From: Bacteroidales bacterium
Lineage (GTDB): Bacteria > Bacteroidota > Bacteroidia > Bacteroidales > AUK083
DNA length: 33,776 bases
Direction of reading: 5' to 3'
NCBI GenBank assembly: GCA_021158345.1
Contig: JAGGUV010000185.1
Coordinates: forward strand, 1 to 33,776
Below, piece after piece: positions 17,949-26,368 of this stretch. Made by a program: the position numbers and the translations under genes. The notes beneath the pieces are model-generated. The model ran no database searches and was not told where the DNA came from. It saw only the letters and a list, made by a program, of their open reading frames with translations. Each line of letters begins with the position of its first letter. Positions within the stretch are counted from its first letter, which is position 1.

Positions 17949-19799
17949 TTATTTGTTTCTTGAAAGAAATGAATTAATAGAAGACTCCTTAATATAACCA
18001 TTTTTACTCATTTGTTTTAAGGCATTTTTAACCCAATAATAATTTTCTTTTTTATACCAGAAAAAAAATTTTCTTTGATTAAGCCTTTCTTTTTTTGATT
18101 TAGCAGTATATACTTTTTCCATTGTATAAGGGTTATACCCTGAATAATATATCACAGTAGAAAGAGTCATAGGAGTAGGTGTGAAATCTTGCACCTGCTT
18201 TAATCTATAACCTAATTTTTTTGTTTCAATAGCAAGGTCTGCCATATCCTCTAATTTACAGCCCGGATGACTTGATATTAAATAAGGTATTAATTGCTGA
18301 TTTAATTTTCCCTTTGCAGAGATGTCATCAAATATTTTTTTGAACTCTTTAAAAAGTTTAAACGATGGTTTCCTTATTATTTTTAAAACATTATCAGAAC
18401 TATGTTCAGGAGCTACCTTTAATCTGCCGGGGACATGTTTTAAAATCAATTCCTTAATATATTCCTTATGATAATCTGATTTCTTAGAATTTTTATCAAG
18501 CAGAATATCATATCTTACTCCACTGCTGATAAACAATTTTTTAATTTCAGGTAATGATGATACTTTTTTATAAAGTTCAATCAAGGGTTTATGGTTAGTA
18601 TTTAAATTTTTACATACTGACGGGAAGATGCACGAAGGTCTTTTACATTTTTTACAAATAGAAATATCTATGGGTTCCAATTTATACATATTTGCTGAAG
18701 GACCTCCCAAATCGGAAATATAGCCTTTGAAATCAGGCATATTAGTAATTTTCTTTACTTCTTTAAGAATTGATTTTTGCGACCTGCTTATTATACTTCT
18801 TCCCTGATGAGCTGAAATAGTACAAAATGCACAACCACCAAAACAGCCTCTGTGTATGTTAACAGAATGTTTTATCATTTCATAAGCAGGAATAGCACCA
18901 CGTTTTTTATATTTTGGATGTGGCAATCTTGTGAATGGCAAATCAAAAAAACGGTCTATTTCTTTTTCTGTCATCAATGATTCAGGAGGATTAACAACTA
19001 AAACTTTATTGCCAATTCTCTGAATTAATTGTTTAGCAATTAGTCTGTTCGATTCCTGCTCAATATGTTTAAAATTCTCGGCAAAAAGTTTTTTATTTTT
19101 CAGGCACTGTTCATGTGAGTGCAATTCAAAACTTTCCCATTGTTTATCTTTATAAATTTTATCGTTATTATTCAGCAGAAAAGCAGTTTGTGGTAAATTT
19201 TTTATTGAAGATACAGGCACGCCTTTGTCAAGATACTTCAACAACTTAACAATTGGCAACTCGCCCATTCCATAAATTAAAATATCAGCTTTGCTATCAA
19301 ACAGAATACTTGGTTTGAGTTTATCAGACCAATAATCATAATGTGTAAATCTTCGTAATGAAGATTCTATCCCGCCAAGGACAACAGGAGTATCAGGATA
19401 TAATTTTTTAAGGATATTTGAATAAACAACAGAAGCATAATCAGGTCTGAATCCGGCTTTACCTCCAGGAGAATATGCGTCATCAGAACGAATTCGTTTG
19501 TTGGCAGTATAATGGTTTATCATAGAGTCCATACAACCAGCAGTAACACCAAAAAATAAACGGGGCTTGCACAATTTTTTAAAATCACGCAAATCGTCTC
19601 TCCAGTTAGGTTGTGGAATTATTGCCACTCTATATCCACAGTCTTGAATTATCCTGCCAATAACAGCATGACCAAAAGAAGGATGATCAACATAAGCATC
19701 GCCGGAAATAATAATTACATCCAGTTCATCCCAGCCTTGTTTTTCAACCTCTTTTTTAGTGGTAGGCAGCCAATCAGTTATATTATATTTTTCCGACAA
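17949..19799 (-). CDS. ygiQ: YgiQ-family radical SAM protein (UPF0313)
   Basis: This 616-residue radical SAM protein has an N-terminal B12-binding-like region (DVIIISGDAYVDHPSFGHAV, about 27-46) and the [4Fe-4S]-SAM motif RGCFGGCAFC with Cys319, Cys323 and Cys326. A further Cys set, CKKCKRPSC then PSVC, is typical of YgiQ and may hold another metal site. The C-terminal half contains HVPGRLKVAPEHSSD and VQDFTPTPMTLSTVIYYSG. The family is widespread but its reaction is unknown. The start is TTG (19797-19799), as no ATG is close to the conserved N-terminus. It lies 17 bp after the aldolase, so it is very likely co-transcribed with mtnA and the aldolase. No strong terminator was seen after it. 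Confidence 0.93.
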   Translation of the reverse strand: MSEKYNITDWLPTTKKEVEKQGWDELDVIIISGDAYVDHPSFGHAVIGRIIQDCGYRVAIIPQPNWRDDLRDFKKLCKPRLFFGVTAGCMDSMINHYTANKRIRSDDAYSPGGKAGFRPDYASVVYSNILKKLYPDTPVVLGGIESSLRRFTHYDYWSDKLKPSILFDSKADILIYGMGELPIVKLLKYLDKGVPVSSIKNLPQTAFLLNNNDKIYKDKQWESFELHSHEQCLKNKKLFAENFKHIEQESNRLIAKQLIQRIGNKVLVVNPPESLMTEKEIDRFFDLPFTRLPHPKYKKRGAIPAYEMIKHSVNIHRGCFGGCAFCTISAHQGRSIISRSQKSILKEVKKITNMPDFKGYISDLGGPSANMYKLEPIDISICKKCKRPSCIFPSVCKNLNTNHKPLIELYKKVSSLPEIKKLFISSGVRYDILLDKNSKKSDYHKEYIKELILKHVPGRLKVAPEHSSDNVLKIIRKPSFKLFKEFKKIFDDISAKGKLNQQLIPYLISSHPGCKLEDMADLAIETKKLGYRLKQVQDFTPTPMTLSTVIYYSGYNPYTMEKVYTAKSKKERLNQRKFFFWYKKENYYWVKNALKQMSKNGYIKESSINSFLSRNK

Positions 19800-19816
19800 A
19801 ATAAAATCTTTAATTA

Positions 19817-20440
19817 CTAAATCATTTTATCAATATCATTCAAATCTTGTTCTGAAATTTCATTTTTCTTTTTCAGTATTTCAGTGATAATATCAATTTT
19901 AGCAGCATTTTCAAGGACTTCAATTTTATTAAAAGCCATTAATAATGATTTTGCGACACAAATAACTCCATGATTTTGCATTAAAGCAACATCAGTTTTC
20001 AATAAAGTATCGGACACAATATCAGCAAGTTTTTCAGAGCCCATCAAAGCATAAGGAGCCATAAGGACATTACCCAAGATTAAACGTGCCTCGCCTGTGA
20101 GCTTAGAATTAACAGTTTTATTCATTACAGAAAAAGAAGTGGCGAGAGCAGGATGAGCGTGTATCACAGCTTTAACATCAGGTCTTTTTTTATAAATTTT
20201 TAAGTGCATTGGGGTTTCAATGCTAAGCTTAAATTCAGGTGTAAGATTTTCACCTTTAATATTTACAATTCTAATTTGTTCGGGCTGTAATCTGGCTTTA
20301 TCTAATTGTGAGGGTGTAATTAAAATGGCATCATCATTAATTTTATAACTAATGTTACCTCCTGAACAAGTTGTAAGATGTTGAGAATAAAGCCGGCGCA
20401 TATAATAAGCAACAGCCTCCTTTTGAATTTTATAATCCAT
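19817..20440 (-). CDS. Class II aldolase/adducin family protein (fuculose-phosphate aldolase-like)
   Basis: This 207-residue zinc aldolase has SGGNIS (26-31), the phosphate-binding segment, then Glu75 in ETPMHL, the metal pair His94/His96 in HAHPAL, and His157 in QNHG, which completes the zinc site. Family members cleave L-fuculose-1-phosphate, ribulose phosphates or 5-deoxyribulose-1-phosphate, or dehydrate methylthioribulose-1-phosphate (MtnB). Its start is 3 bp after the stop of mtnA, so it should act on the product of MtnA. With no other Met-salvage enzymes (enolase/phosphatase, acireductone dioxygenase) in view, a DHAP-shunt aldolase (DHAP plus acetaldehyde or methylthioacetaldehyde) is my preferred reading; MtnB remains possible. 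Confidence 0.85.
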   Translation of the reverse strand: MDYKIQKEAVAYYMRRLYSQHLTTCSGGNISYKINDDAILITPSQLDKARLQPEQIRIVNIKGENLTPEFKLSIETPMHLKIYKKRPDVKAVIHAHPALATSFSVMNKTVNSKLTGEARLILGNVLMAPYALMGSEKLADIVSDTLLKTDVALMQNHGVICVAKSLLMAFNKIEVLENAAKIDIITEILKKKNEISEQDLNDIDKMI

Positions 20441-20443
20441 TTT

Positions 20444-21484
20444 TTATTCTGTGTTAATAATGTTTATAATATTTTTTTCGTTGGGAGTAATAATTCCCTT
20501 TTCAGTAATAATACCTTTAATATATTCGGCAGGTGTAACATCAAAAGCAGGATTAAAAGCATCAGAGCCAGGATTGCAAACCAAGACTTTTTGAATATCA
20601 CCATTTTCGTTAGGTCCGGTCTGAAATAAAACTTCATTTTTGTCTCTCTGTTCGATGATGATATCATCGCCTGATTTGCAGTCAACATCAAAAGTTGACA
20701 GAGGAGCAGCGACATAAAAAGGCACATTAAAATTTTTAGCCACAATAGCTTTTTCAAAAGTGCCGATTTTATTAGCAACATCACCATTACGTGCAATTCT
20801 ATCAGCTCCGACAATCATCATATCCACTTCACCTTTCGACATAAGATAAGCTCCTGCATTATCAGGAATAATAAGATGGTCAATATTTTCGTTTTTCAAT
20901 TCCCATGCAGTAAGTCTGGCGCCCTGACTGCGTGGACGTGTTTCGTCAACATAGACAAAGACTTTTTTGCCTTGTTGTTTGGCAATATAAACAGGTGAAA
21001 GGGCGCTGCCATAATCCACAAAGCCGAGCCATCCTGCATTGCAATGGGTTTCTATTTTATATCCTTCATTAATAATCTCACTGCCATATTCTCCGATTTT
21101 TTTAGCATCTGCAACATTTTCATCAGCTAAATTTTGAGCTTCTATGACAGCATTTTTCACAGAAACCAAACCGGCTTTATAAACTCTGTTAGTAGCATAA
21201 AATAAATTTCTGGCAGTAGGTCTGGTAGCCTCAATTTCTTTTTTTGCTTTAGAAACAAAATCAGGATAAGAATCATGAATAAATGCCTGAGCCATAGCAA
21301 AACCGGCAGCAGCACCAATAGCACCGGCACCTCTTACTATCATAGTTTTTATTGCTCTGCATGTTTGCTGATATGTTTTTGATTCAAATATCTGAAAAGA
21401 AAAAGGCAATAAATTTTGGTCTATCAAAAATACAGTATTCCCCTCCATCCATACTGTTCTATAATTTTTATTGTTTACTTTCAT
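20444..21484 (-). CDS. mtnA: S-methyl-5-thioribose-1-phosphate isomerase (MtnA/DrdI type)
   Basis: The enzyme isomerises 5-methylthioribose-1-phosphate (or 5-deoxyribose-1-phosphate) to the ribulose-1-phosphate form. The 346-residue length is normal. Recognisable segments are RGAGAIGAAAGFAMAQA (51-67), TRPTARNLFYA (88-98), HCNAG with catalytic Cys148, VYVDETRPRSQGARLTAWEL (178-197), and GADRIARNGDVANKIGT with Asp228, the second catalytic residue. The sequence is related to eIF2B subunits but keeps both catalytic residues, so it is an enzyme. It heads the set mtnA, aldolase, ygiQ, with 3-bp and 17-bp gaps. No kinase (mtnK) or MTA phosphorylase is adjacent; these must be supplied from elsewhere. 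Confidence 0.95.
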   Translation of the reverse strand: MKVNNKNYRTVWMEGNTVFLIDQNLLPFSFQIFESKTYQQTCRAIKTMIVRGAGAIGAAAGFAMAQAFIHDSYPDFVSKAKKEIEATRPTARNLFYATNRVYKAGLVSVKNAVIEAQNLADENVADAKKIGEYGSEIINEGYKIETHCNAGWLGFVDYGSALSPVYIAKQQGKKVFVYVDETRPRSQGARLTAWELKNENIDHLIIPDNAGAYLMSKGEVDMMIVGADRIARNGDVANKIGTFEKAIVAKNFNVPFYVAAPLSTFDVDCKSGDDIIIEQRDKNEVLFQTGPNENGDIQKVLVCNPGSDAFNPAFDVTPAEYIKGIITEKGIITPNEKNIINIINTE

Positions 21485-21557
21485 ATTTTAAATTGTCATT
21501 TGCTGCAACGTCATTAATTTTATTTTTTAAATCTGATTATATTCTGTGTGTTAAAAT

Positions 21558-22031
21558 TTACTTAAAAGTATATCTTACAGAAATAGCTCCTGAATCGCCT
21601 TCAAAACCTGAATATCCGACAATTTCAAAAAACGGTTTCCAGTCCAGTGAAATATTAATTGGCAAATTATAAAAAGTATATTCAATACCGAGAATACCGT
21701 CAATTCCTAAAGTAAAGTGAGAATCATCATCATCAAACCAGGGATGATTGTCAAAACCTTCCCAGAAACCTGCATGAGCTCCATAACCATAATACCACTT
21801 TAAAGGAACAACATTAAAATCTTTATGCTTTTCGTATAATCCCGTTAATAATGTACCATGCCAACGAGTACAAATTATGCCTTCAAAAGCATGTTGCTCA
21901 CTTACAAAATACTTAACTGTAAGACCCTGGCTAATACCACCTCTCAGACCTACAGCCGTTTTATAATCCTGTGCGTTTACCATTAATACAGCACAGAAAA
22001 AAAATCCAAACATTAGTAATAATTTTTTCAT
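21558..22031 (-). CDS. Small secreted beta-rich protein, probably an outer membrane barrel
   Basis: No named family is recognised. The protein has 157 residues with a clear signal peptide (MKKLLLMFGFFFCAVLMVNA, cut before QD). The mature part alternates aromatic strands: AVGLRGGISQGLTVKYF, AFEGIICTRWHGTLLTGLYE, PLKWYYGYGAHAGFWEGF, HFTLGIDGILGIEYTF and INISLDWKPFF. It ends in AISVRYTFK, close to a C-terminal outer-membrane strand. This gives about eight short strands, as in small OmpA/OmpX-like Bacteroidetes barrels. An acidic loop (DDDDSHF) could bind a cation. It follows the M20 amidohydrolase by 30 bp on the same strand, and mtnA starts 73 bp downstream. A structural role in the outer membrane is the most that can be said. 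Confidence 0.75.
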   Translation of the reverse strand: MKKLLLMFGFFFCAVLMVNAQDYKTAVGLRGGISQGLTVKYFVSEQHAFEGIICTRWHGTLLTGLYEKHKDFNVVPLKWYYGYGAHAGFWEGFDNHPWFDDDDSHFTLGIDGILGIEYTFYNLPINISLDWKPFFEIVGYSGFEGDSGAISVRYTFK

Positions 22032-22061
22032 CTTTTTACAATTTTAAATCTTTTTAAAACT

Positions 22062-23255
22062 TTATTTTTTCAATTGATTAACAGTAACCCAAGCCATAAG
22101 CCCCATACCATATTCAATACTTTTTTCATCAACATTAAAAGTTGAAGAATGCAAATCAGAATCAATGCCTTTTGCTTTATTTCCAACACCTAATTTATAA
22201 AAGCACGAAGGGAGTCTTTGAGCATAATATGCAAAGTCTTCAGATATTGTCTCAATATCAAGGTCAACAACATTATCATCACCGAGATATTCTTGAGCAT
22301 ATTTTTTTACATTTTTAGTAAGAGTTTCATCATTATTTAAAAAAGGATAACCGTGAGCAATAGAGACATCACAATCGCCGCCCAGGGTTTTGGCAATACC
22401 TTTAGAAATTTCAATAATTTTTTCAAGAGCCTGTCTTCTCCAAGCCTCATCAAAAGTTCGGAGAATGCCCTCCATTTTCACTTCATTGGGGATAATATTT
22501 GTTCTGCCGTCAGCAATAACCCTGCCTATAGAAAGCACTGTGGGGATAGAAGGTCTGGCCTTTCTGCTGACAATCTGCTGCAAAGCAATAATAATTTGAG
22601 CAGCTATTAAAATAGTGTCAGTATTAGCATAAGGAGTAGCAGCATGACCACCTTTACCTTTAACAGTGAAATAAAGCTCGTCAGTAGAAGCTGTAAACTT
22701 ACCTGATTTAACACCAATTTTGCCTGTTTCCAAAGCGGGCATAACATGTTCACCAATAATAAAATCAGGAGTAGGATTTTCCAAAACACCTTCGTTTATC
22801 ATTGTTATGGCTCCACCTGGAAATTGCTCTTCCGAAGGTTGAAAGATTAATTTTACAGTGCCTGAAAAACTATCAGACAAAGTATTTAAAATTTTAGCTG
22901 CACCAAGCAAAACAGAGATGTGAACATCATGACCGCAGGCATGCATAACACCTTTATTTTTCGATTTATAGTCAACATCATTCATCTCAGTAATAGGCAG
23001 GGCATCCATATCAGCACGCAAAGCAATGGTTTTATCCGATTTGCCTTTGCCACGTATCTCTGCCACAATTCCTGTTCCTGCCATTCCTTTCATAAACGGA
23101 ATATTATATTCTGTCAGCTTCTTTGCTATGGTTTCAGATGTTTTATATTCTTTTGTTGAAAGTTCAGGATTAGCATGTAGCATACGTCTAATACCAACTA
23201 TCTCTTGATAAAATTCTTTTGATAAATTTTTAATTTTCTTTTTTAGGTCTTGCAT
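22062..23255 (-). CDS. M20 family amidohydrolase (N-acyl-amino acid / IAA-conjugate hydrolase type)
   Basis: This is a metal-dependent hydrolase that removes acyl groups from amino acids or small peptides. The M20D pattern is clear: RRMLHANPELSTKEYKT, ALRADMDALPI with the ligand Asp, HACGHDVH carrying the Cys/His ligands, PSEEQFPGGAITMI with the catalytic Glu pair, and SEDFAYYAQRLP near the end. I set the start at the ATG at 23255 (397 residues), because the frame upstream of it gives a non-homologous, Cys-rich leader and would overlap the -7 promoter element at 23272-23279. No signal peptide is seen, so it is cytosolic. The secreted beta-rich protein follows after 30 bp. Confidence 0.92.
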   Translation of the reverse strand: MQDLKKKIKNLSKEFYQEIVGIRRMLHANPELSTKEYKTSETIAKKLTEYNIPFMKGMAGTGIVAEIRGKGKSDKTIALRADMDALPITEMNDVDYKSKNKGVMHACGHDVHISVLLGAAKILNTLSDSFSGTVKLIFQPSEEQFPGGAITMINEGVLENPTPDFIIGEHVMPALETGKIGVKSGKFTASTDELYFTVKGKGGHAATPYANTDTILIAAQIIIALQQIVSRKARPSIPTVLSIGRVIADGRTNIIPNEVKMEGILRTFDEAWRRQALEKIIEISKGIAKTLGGDCDVSIAHGYPFLNNDETLTKNVKKYAQEYLGDDNVVDLDIETISEDFAYYAQRLPSCFYKLGVGNKAKGIDSDLHSSTFNVDEKSIEYGMGLMAWVTVNQLKK

Positions 23256-23271
23256 AAAAATATATTTAGTA

Positions 23272-23305
23272 CAAATATAATTAATGTTGGCTGATATAGA
23301 ACAAA
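23272..23305 (-). promoter_or_regulatory. Bacteroidetes-type promoter of the amidohydrolase gene
   Basis: On the minus strand TTTG (23302-23305) is followed, after a 22-bp spacer, by TATATTTG (23272-23279), matching the -33/-7 consensus of the Bacteroidetes primary sigma factor. The ATG at 23255 lies 17 bp downstream, giving a very short leader. Confidence 0.65.
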
Positions 23306-23403
23306 TGCACAAAAAAAATTAAACAGTGTAAATATTTAGATAGCTATCAAAAAAAAATTGGATGTTGAAAATAAAATTGATTATTTTGATGTTTTTTAGA
23401 GAA

Positions 23404-23431
23404 GTAGAGACGCAATATTTTTCGTCTCTAC
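23404..23431. repeat. REP-like hairpin in the divergent spacer 23256-23632
   Basis: A perfect 9-bp inverted repeat, GTAGAGACG (23404-23412) and CGTCTCTAC (23423-23431), encloses a 10-nt loop. No T-run follows on either strand, so it is not a normal terminator. Elements with this GTAGAGACG/CGTCTCTAC arm recur between genes in some bacterial genomes. The rest of the 377-bp spacer holds only the two divergent promoters; I see no gene in it. Confidence 0.6.
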
Positions 23432-23500
23432 ATAAAAAAACATTCCCATTATCAATTAATAAATTTAATTTCCTCTTTCTAATCCTAACCAAAATCCCAA

Positions 23501-23532
23501 TTTGCAATTGAATAAAAAAATCGTTATATTTG
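23501..23532 (+). promoter_or_regulatory. Bacteroidetes-type promoter of amrS-amrB
   Basis: TTTG (23501-23504), a 20-bp spacer and TATATTTG (23525-23532) match the -33/-7 consensus exactly. Transcription would start near 23539, leaving a leader of about 95 nt before the amrS ATG at 23633. Confidence 0.7.
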
Positions 23533-23632
23533 TAAATTACTATGTTAGGTGTAAAATACACAAAGCATTAATTTATATACTGTTAAATGTCAATAGTAAT
23601 AAATTTATATATTCAAAATTTTTTAATTTAAA

Positions 23633-24640
23633 ATGGAAGAAGCAAAATTTTACACAAGAACAGACAATAATAAAGTAATATGTAATTTATGTCCGCATAA
23701 CTGTTTAATAAGTCCGGGACAAAGGGGCAGCTGTGGTATAAGAAAAAATATTAACGGAGAGCTGTTTACAGAGATTTACGAAAAGATTGCTGCAATAAAT
23801 TTCGACCCTATCGAGAAAAAACCTTTATATCATTTCTATCCCGGTAGAAAAATATTATCAATAGGCACAATTGGTTGTAATCTGCATTGTAAATTTTGCC
23901 AGAATTATGACATCTCACAGACCAACATTGACGAATTTCCTTATCTGAAAAATTATACTTCTGATGAAATAATAAATATTGCTCTGCAAAAATCTGACAA
24001 TATCGGCATTGCCTACACTTATAACGAGCCCATTATTTGGTATGAGTTTGTATTGAAAACAGCAAAAAAAGCGCAAGCCAAAAATCTAAAAAACGTAATG
24101 GTTACCAATGGATATATCAACAAAAAACCTTTGGAAGAACTAATGCCTTATATAGATGCTTTTAGCGTTGACCTTAAAGCTTTCACAGAGGATTTCTATA
24201 AAGAAATAACATTATCGAAATTAGAGCCTGTTAAGGAAACACTAAAAACAATTTATAAAAATCACAAACATCTTGAAATTACAAATCTTATAATCCCCGG
24301 ACTAAATGATGATGAAAAAATATTTAAAGATATGGTTTTGTGGATAGCCAACGAGCTTGACAAAGATGTTGTTTTACATCTGTCGAGATATTTTCCTACA
24401 TATAAATTAGATATTAACCCAACACCAATATCAACACTCGAAAGTCTGCACAACATAGCAAAACAATTTCTTAATAATGTGTATCTCGGCAATGTTCAGG
24501 GTTTAGAAAAGGATAATACATATTGCAAAAAATGTAAAAAAGTCGTCATAAAAAGAACAGGCTATTATACAGACATTATGGGTGTTGACAAAAACGGCAA
24601 CTGTATATTTTGCGGAAACAAAATTTTAAAATATTGTTAA
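23633..24640 (+). CDS. amrS: AmmeMemoRadiSam system radical SAM enzyme
   Basis: This is a PflA-related radical SAM enzyme of the AmmeMemoRadiSam set (335 residues), whose role is still unknown. The N-terminal Cys cluster (CNLCPHNC at 17-24, then GSCGIR) is followed by the conserved FDPIEKKPLYHFYPG (57-71) and the [4Fe-4S]-SAM motif GCNLHCKFCQN with Cys82, Cys86 and Cys89. TYNEPIIWYEF and VTNGYI are standard strands of the TIM barrel. The C-terminus has a further C-x2-C ... C-x2-C pair (YCKKCKK and CIFCGNK) resembling a zinc ribbon. amrB begins 1 bp after its stop codon, so the two are translated together. A good promoter lies 100 bp upstream. Confidence 0.95.
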   Translation: MEEAKFYTRTDNNKVICNLCPHNCLISPGQRGSCGIRKNINGELFTEIYEKIAAINFDPIEKKPLYHFYPGRKILSIGTIGCNLHCKFCQNYDISQTNIDEFPYLKNYTSDEIINIALQKSDNIGIAYTYNEPIIWYEFVLKTAKKAQAKNLKNVMVTNGYINKKPLEELMPYIDAFSVDLKAFTEDFYKEITLSKLEPVKETLKTIYKNHKHLEITNLIIPGLNDDEKIFKDMVLWIANELDKDVVLHLSRYFPTYKLDINPTPISTLESLHNIAKQFLNNVYLGNVQGLEKDNTYCKKCKKVVIKRTGYYTDIMGVDKNGNCIFCGNKILKYC

Positions 24641-24641
24641 A

Positions 24642-25472
24642 ATGAAAATAAGAAAAGCATACAATGCCGGGAAATTTTATCCCGGCACAAAAACAGAAAT
24701 CATAGATTTAATAGATTTTATTTATGATAAAGAGAAAAAAAACATTAACTACAGCCTGTCAGGTCAAAATATTATTGGCGGAATAGTACCTCACGCAGGA
24801 TATAATTTTTCCGGCTATCAGGCTATACATTTCTTTGAGATAATAAAAAATTCGAAGCAAAAATTTGATACGATATTTATTATTAATCCAAGTCATACCG
24901 GCTATGGCGATGAAGTATCGCTCGATGACAATGACTATTGGGAAAATCCTCTCGGAATGGTTGAAACAGATAAAGATTTTTATAAAATAATGAATATTCC
25001 TGTTTCAGAGACAGCTAATAAGTATGAGCATTCGGGTGAGCTGATGCTTCCTTTTTTACAATATAAACTTTCGTATGATTTCAAAATTGTGCCAATAACT
25101 ATAAGAATGCAGAATTTTGATAATGCAAACAAAGTTGCTAAAGAAATTTACACTGCCAATAAATCATTAAATAAAAATATTTTACTTATTGCGTCATCAG
25201 ATTTTTCACATTATCTTGCCCCTGAAATTGGAAAATATTTTGACAATATGGTTTTAAATGAAATAAACAATCTGAACTCAAAAAAATTATTCAAGACAGT
25301 TATCCGTGAAAATATTTCAGTTTGCGGATACGGACCTATTATGACTTTGATAGAATATTCAAAGCTTATCACAAAAAATGTTAAAATCAAAATTCTAAAA
25401 AGAGGACACTCGGGCGAAGTAATGCAGTCACGAAAAGTTGTTGATTATATTTCAATATTGTTTTATCACTAA
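24642..25472 (+). CDS. amrB: AmmeMemoRadiSam system protein B (MEMO1 family)
   Basis: This is a MEMO-family protein (276 residues), related to extradiol dioxygenases and to human MEMO1. Conserved segments: GGIVPHAGYNFSG (46-58), IINPSHTGYGDEVSL, HSGELMLPFLQY and ASSDFSHYL. The His residues in PHAGY, PSHTG and DFSHY are those expected at the metal site. It follows amrS with a 1-bp gap. The third partner, AmrA (AMMECR1 domain), is not in the window and is not fused to this protein. The MEMO family is linked to copper or iron handling and oxidant control in animals, but the bacterial role is not established. Confidence 0.95.
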   Translation: MKIRKAYNAGKFYPGTKTEIIDLIDFIYDKEKKNINYSLSGQNIIGGIVPHAGYNFSGYQAIHFFEIIKNSKQKFDTIFIINPSHTGYGDEVSLDDNDYWENPLGMVETDKDFYKIMNIPVSETANKYEHSGELMLPFLQYKLSYDFKIVPITIRMQNFDNANKVAKEIYTANKSLNKNILLIASSDFSHYLAPEIGKYFDNMVLNEINNLNSKKLFKTVIRENISVCGYGPIMTLIEYSKLITKNVKIKILKRGHSGEVMQSRKVVDYISILFYH

Positions 25473-25574
25473 AAAATAATTAGTTGATATGTTTTTATTA
25501 ATCAGCAGAAATTAATTTTAAAAAAGAAATCAAAAAAATTAATAAATTAGCGGTATTCTTTTATACATATAAAT

Positions 25575-26312
25575 TTGAAAAAAAACATTACAAAAAAAAT
25601 ACTGCTGATATTAATAATTATACCTTTCTGTTTAAATGCCCAGACAGATACTTTGAATATTAAGAAAAACAAAAAATCAGGAATTATTAAAAAATTTATT
25701 ATCCCTGCAGGTATAATAAGCTCAGGAGCAATTATCTCGGGTAGTAATTTTGAAACGGATTTTCAAACAAATATTCGAAATTCTGTTGGCAATAATTATT
25801 TTTTTAAAATCGATGATTACATTCAATATGCTCCTATAGCAGAAATGTACACAGCAGATTTATTAGGATTAAAATCTAAAAATGATTTTTATACACAAAC
25901 AAAAAATTTAATTATTTCAAATATTACATCTGTAATAATTATTTATACACTAAAAAAAACAACAAATAAAACCCGTCCCAATGGTTTAAAAGATTCCTTT
26001 CCATCATGGCATACAACTTTTGCTTTTACTAATGCCACAATACTCTACCACGAATTTAAAGACAGTCACCCTGTTTTTGCATATAGCGGATTTGTATTTG
26101 CTGCTGCAACAGGTACTTTCAGAATTTTAAACAACAAACATTGGTTGTCTGATGTATTAGCAGGAGCAGGAATAGGCATTTTATCCGCTAATTTGGTTTA
26201 TCATTTTCAACCTTTAAAAAATTTTAATCCTTTTAATAAAAAGTTAGATATAAGTTTAATGCCGAATATTAATGATAAAGAATATGGTTTTTATCTGATA
26301 GCAAGATTTTAA
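25575..26312 (+). CDS. PAP2-superfamily phosphatase, exported
   Basis: This is a 245-residue acid phosphatase/lipid phosphatase of the PAP2 superfamily. A signal peptide or signal anchor (MKKNITKKILLILIIIPFCLNAQ) starts at a TTG codon (25575-25577); no ATG precedes the hydrophobic core. The three PAP2 motifs are KKTTNKTRPNG (127-137), PSWH (143-146) with the catalytic-type His, and RILNNKHWLSDVLAG (183-197), in which Arg183, His189 and Asp193 complete the active site. Several hydrophobic segments suggest a membrane-associated, periplasm-facing enzyme acting on lipid phosphates such as undecaprenyl or phosphatidylglycerol phosphate. A barrel-like ending (YGFYLIARF) is also present. It lies 102 bp after amrB and may have its own promoter. 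Confidence 0.88.
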   Translation: MKKNITKKILLILIIIPFCLNAQTDTLNIKKNKKSGIIKKFIIPAGIISSGAIISGSNFETDFQTNIRNSVGNNYFFKIDDYIQYAPIAEMYTADLLGLKSKNDFYTQTKNLIISNITSVIIIYTLKKTTNKTRPNGLKDSFPSWHTTFAFTNATILYHEFKDSHPVFAYSGFVFAAATGTFRILNNKHWLSDVLAGAGIGILSANLVYHFQPLKNFNPFNKKLDISLMPNINDKEYGFYLIARF

Positions 26313-26368
26313 AAATTATTAACACAAAAAAATACTATTTTTACAGCATTATTAAAATAAATATTTTT

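Noticed and set aside
23319-23561. An 80-codon minus-strand ORF in the divergent spacer
   Set aside because: It runs through the REP-like hairpin and the amrS promoter, and its sequence is Ile/Phe/Asn-rich with no family resemblance.
25570-25577. TAAATTTG as a -7 promoter box for the PAP2 gene
   Set aside because: It overlaps the TTG start codon needed for the signal peptide and has no -33 partner, so it is probably a chance match.
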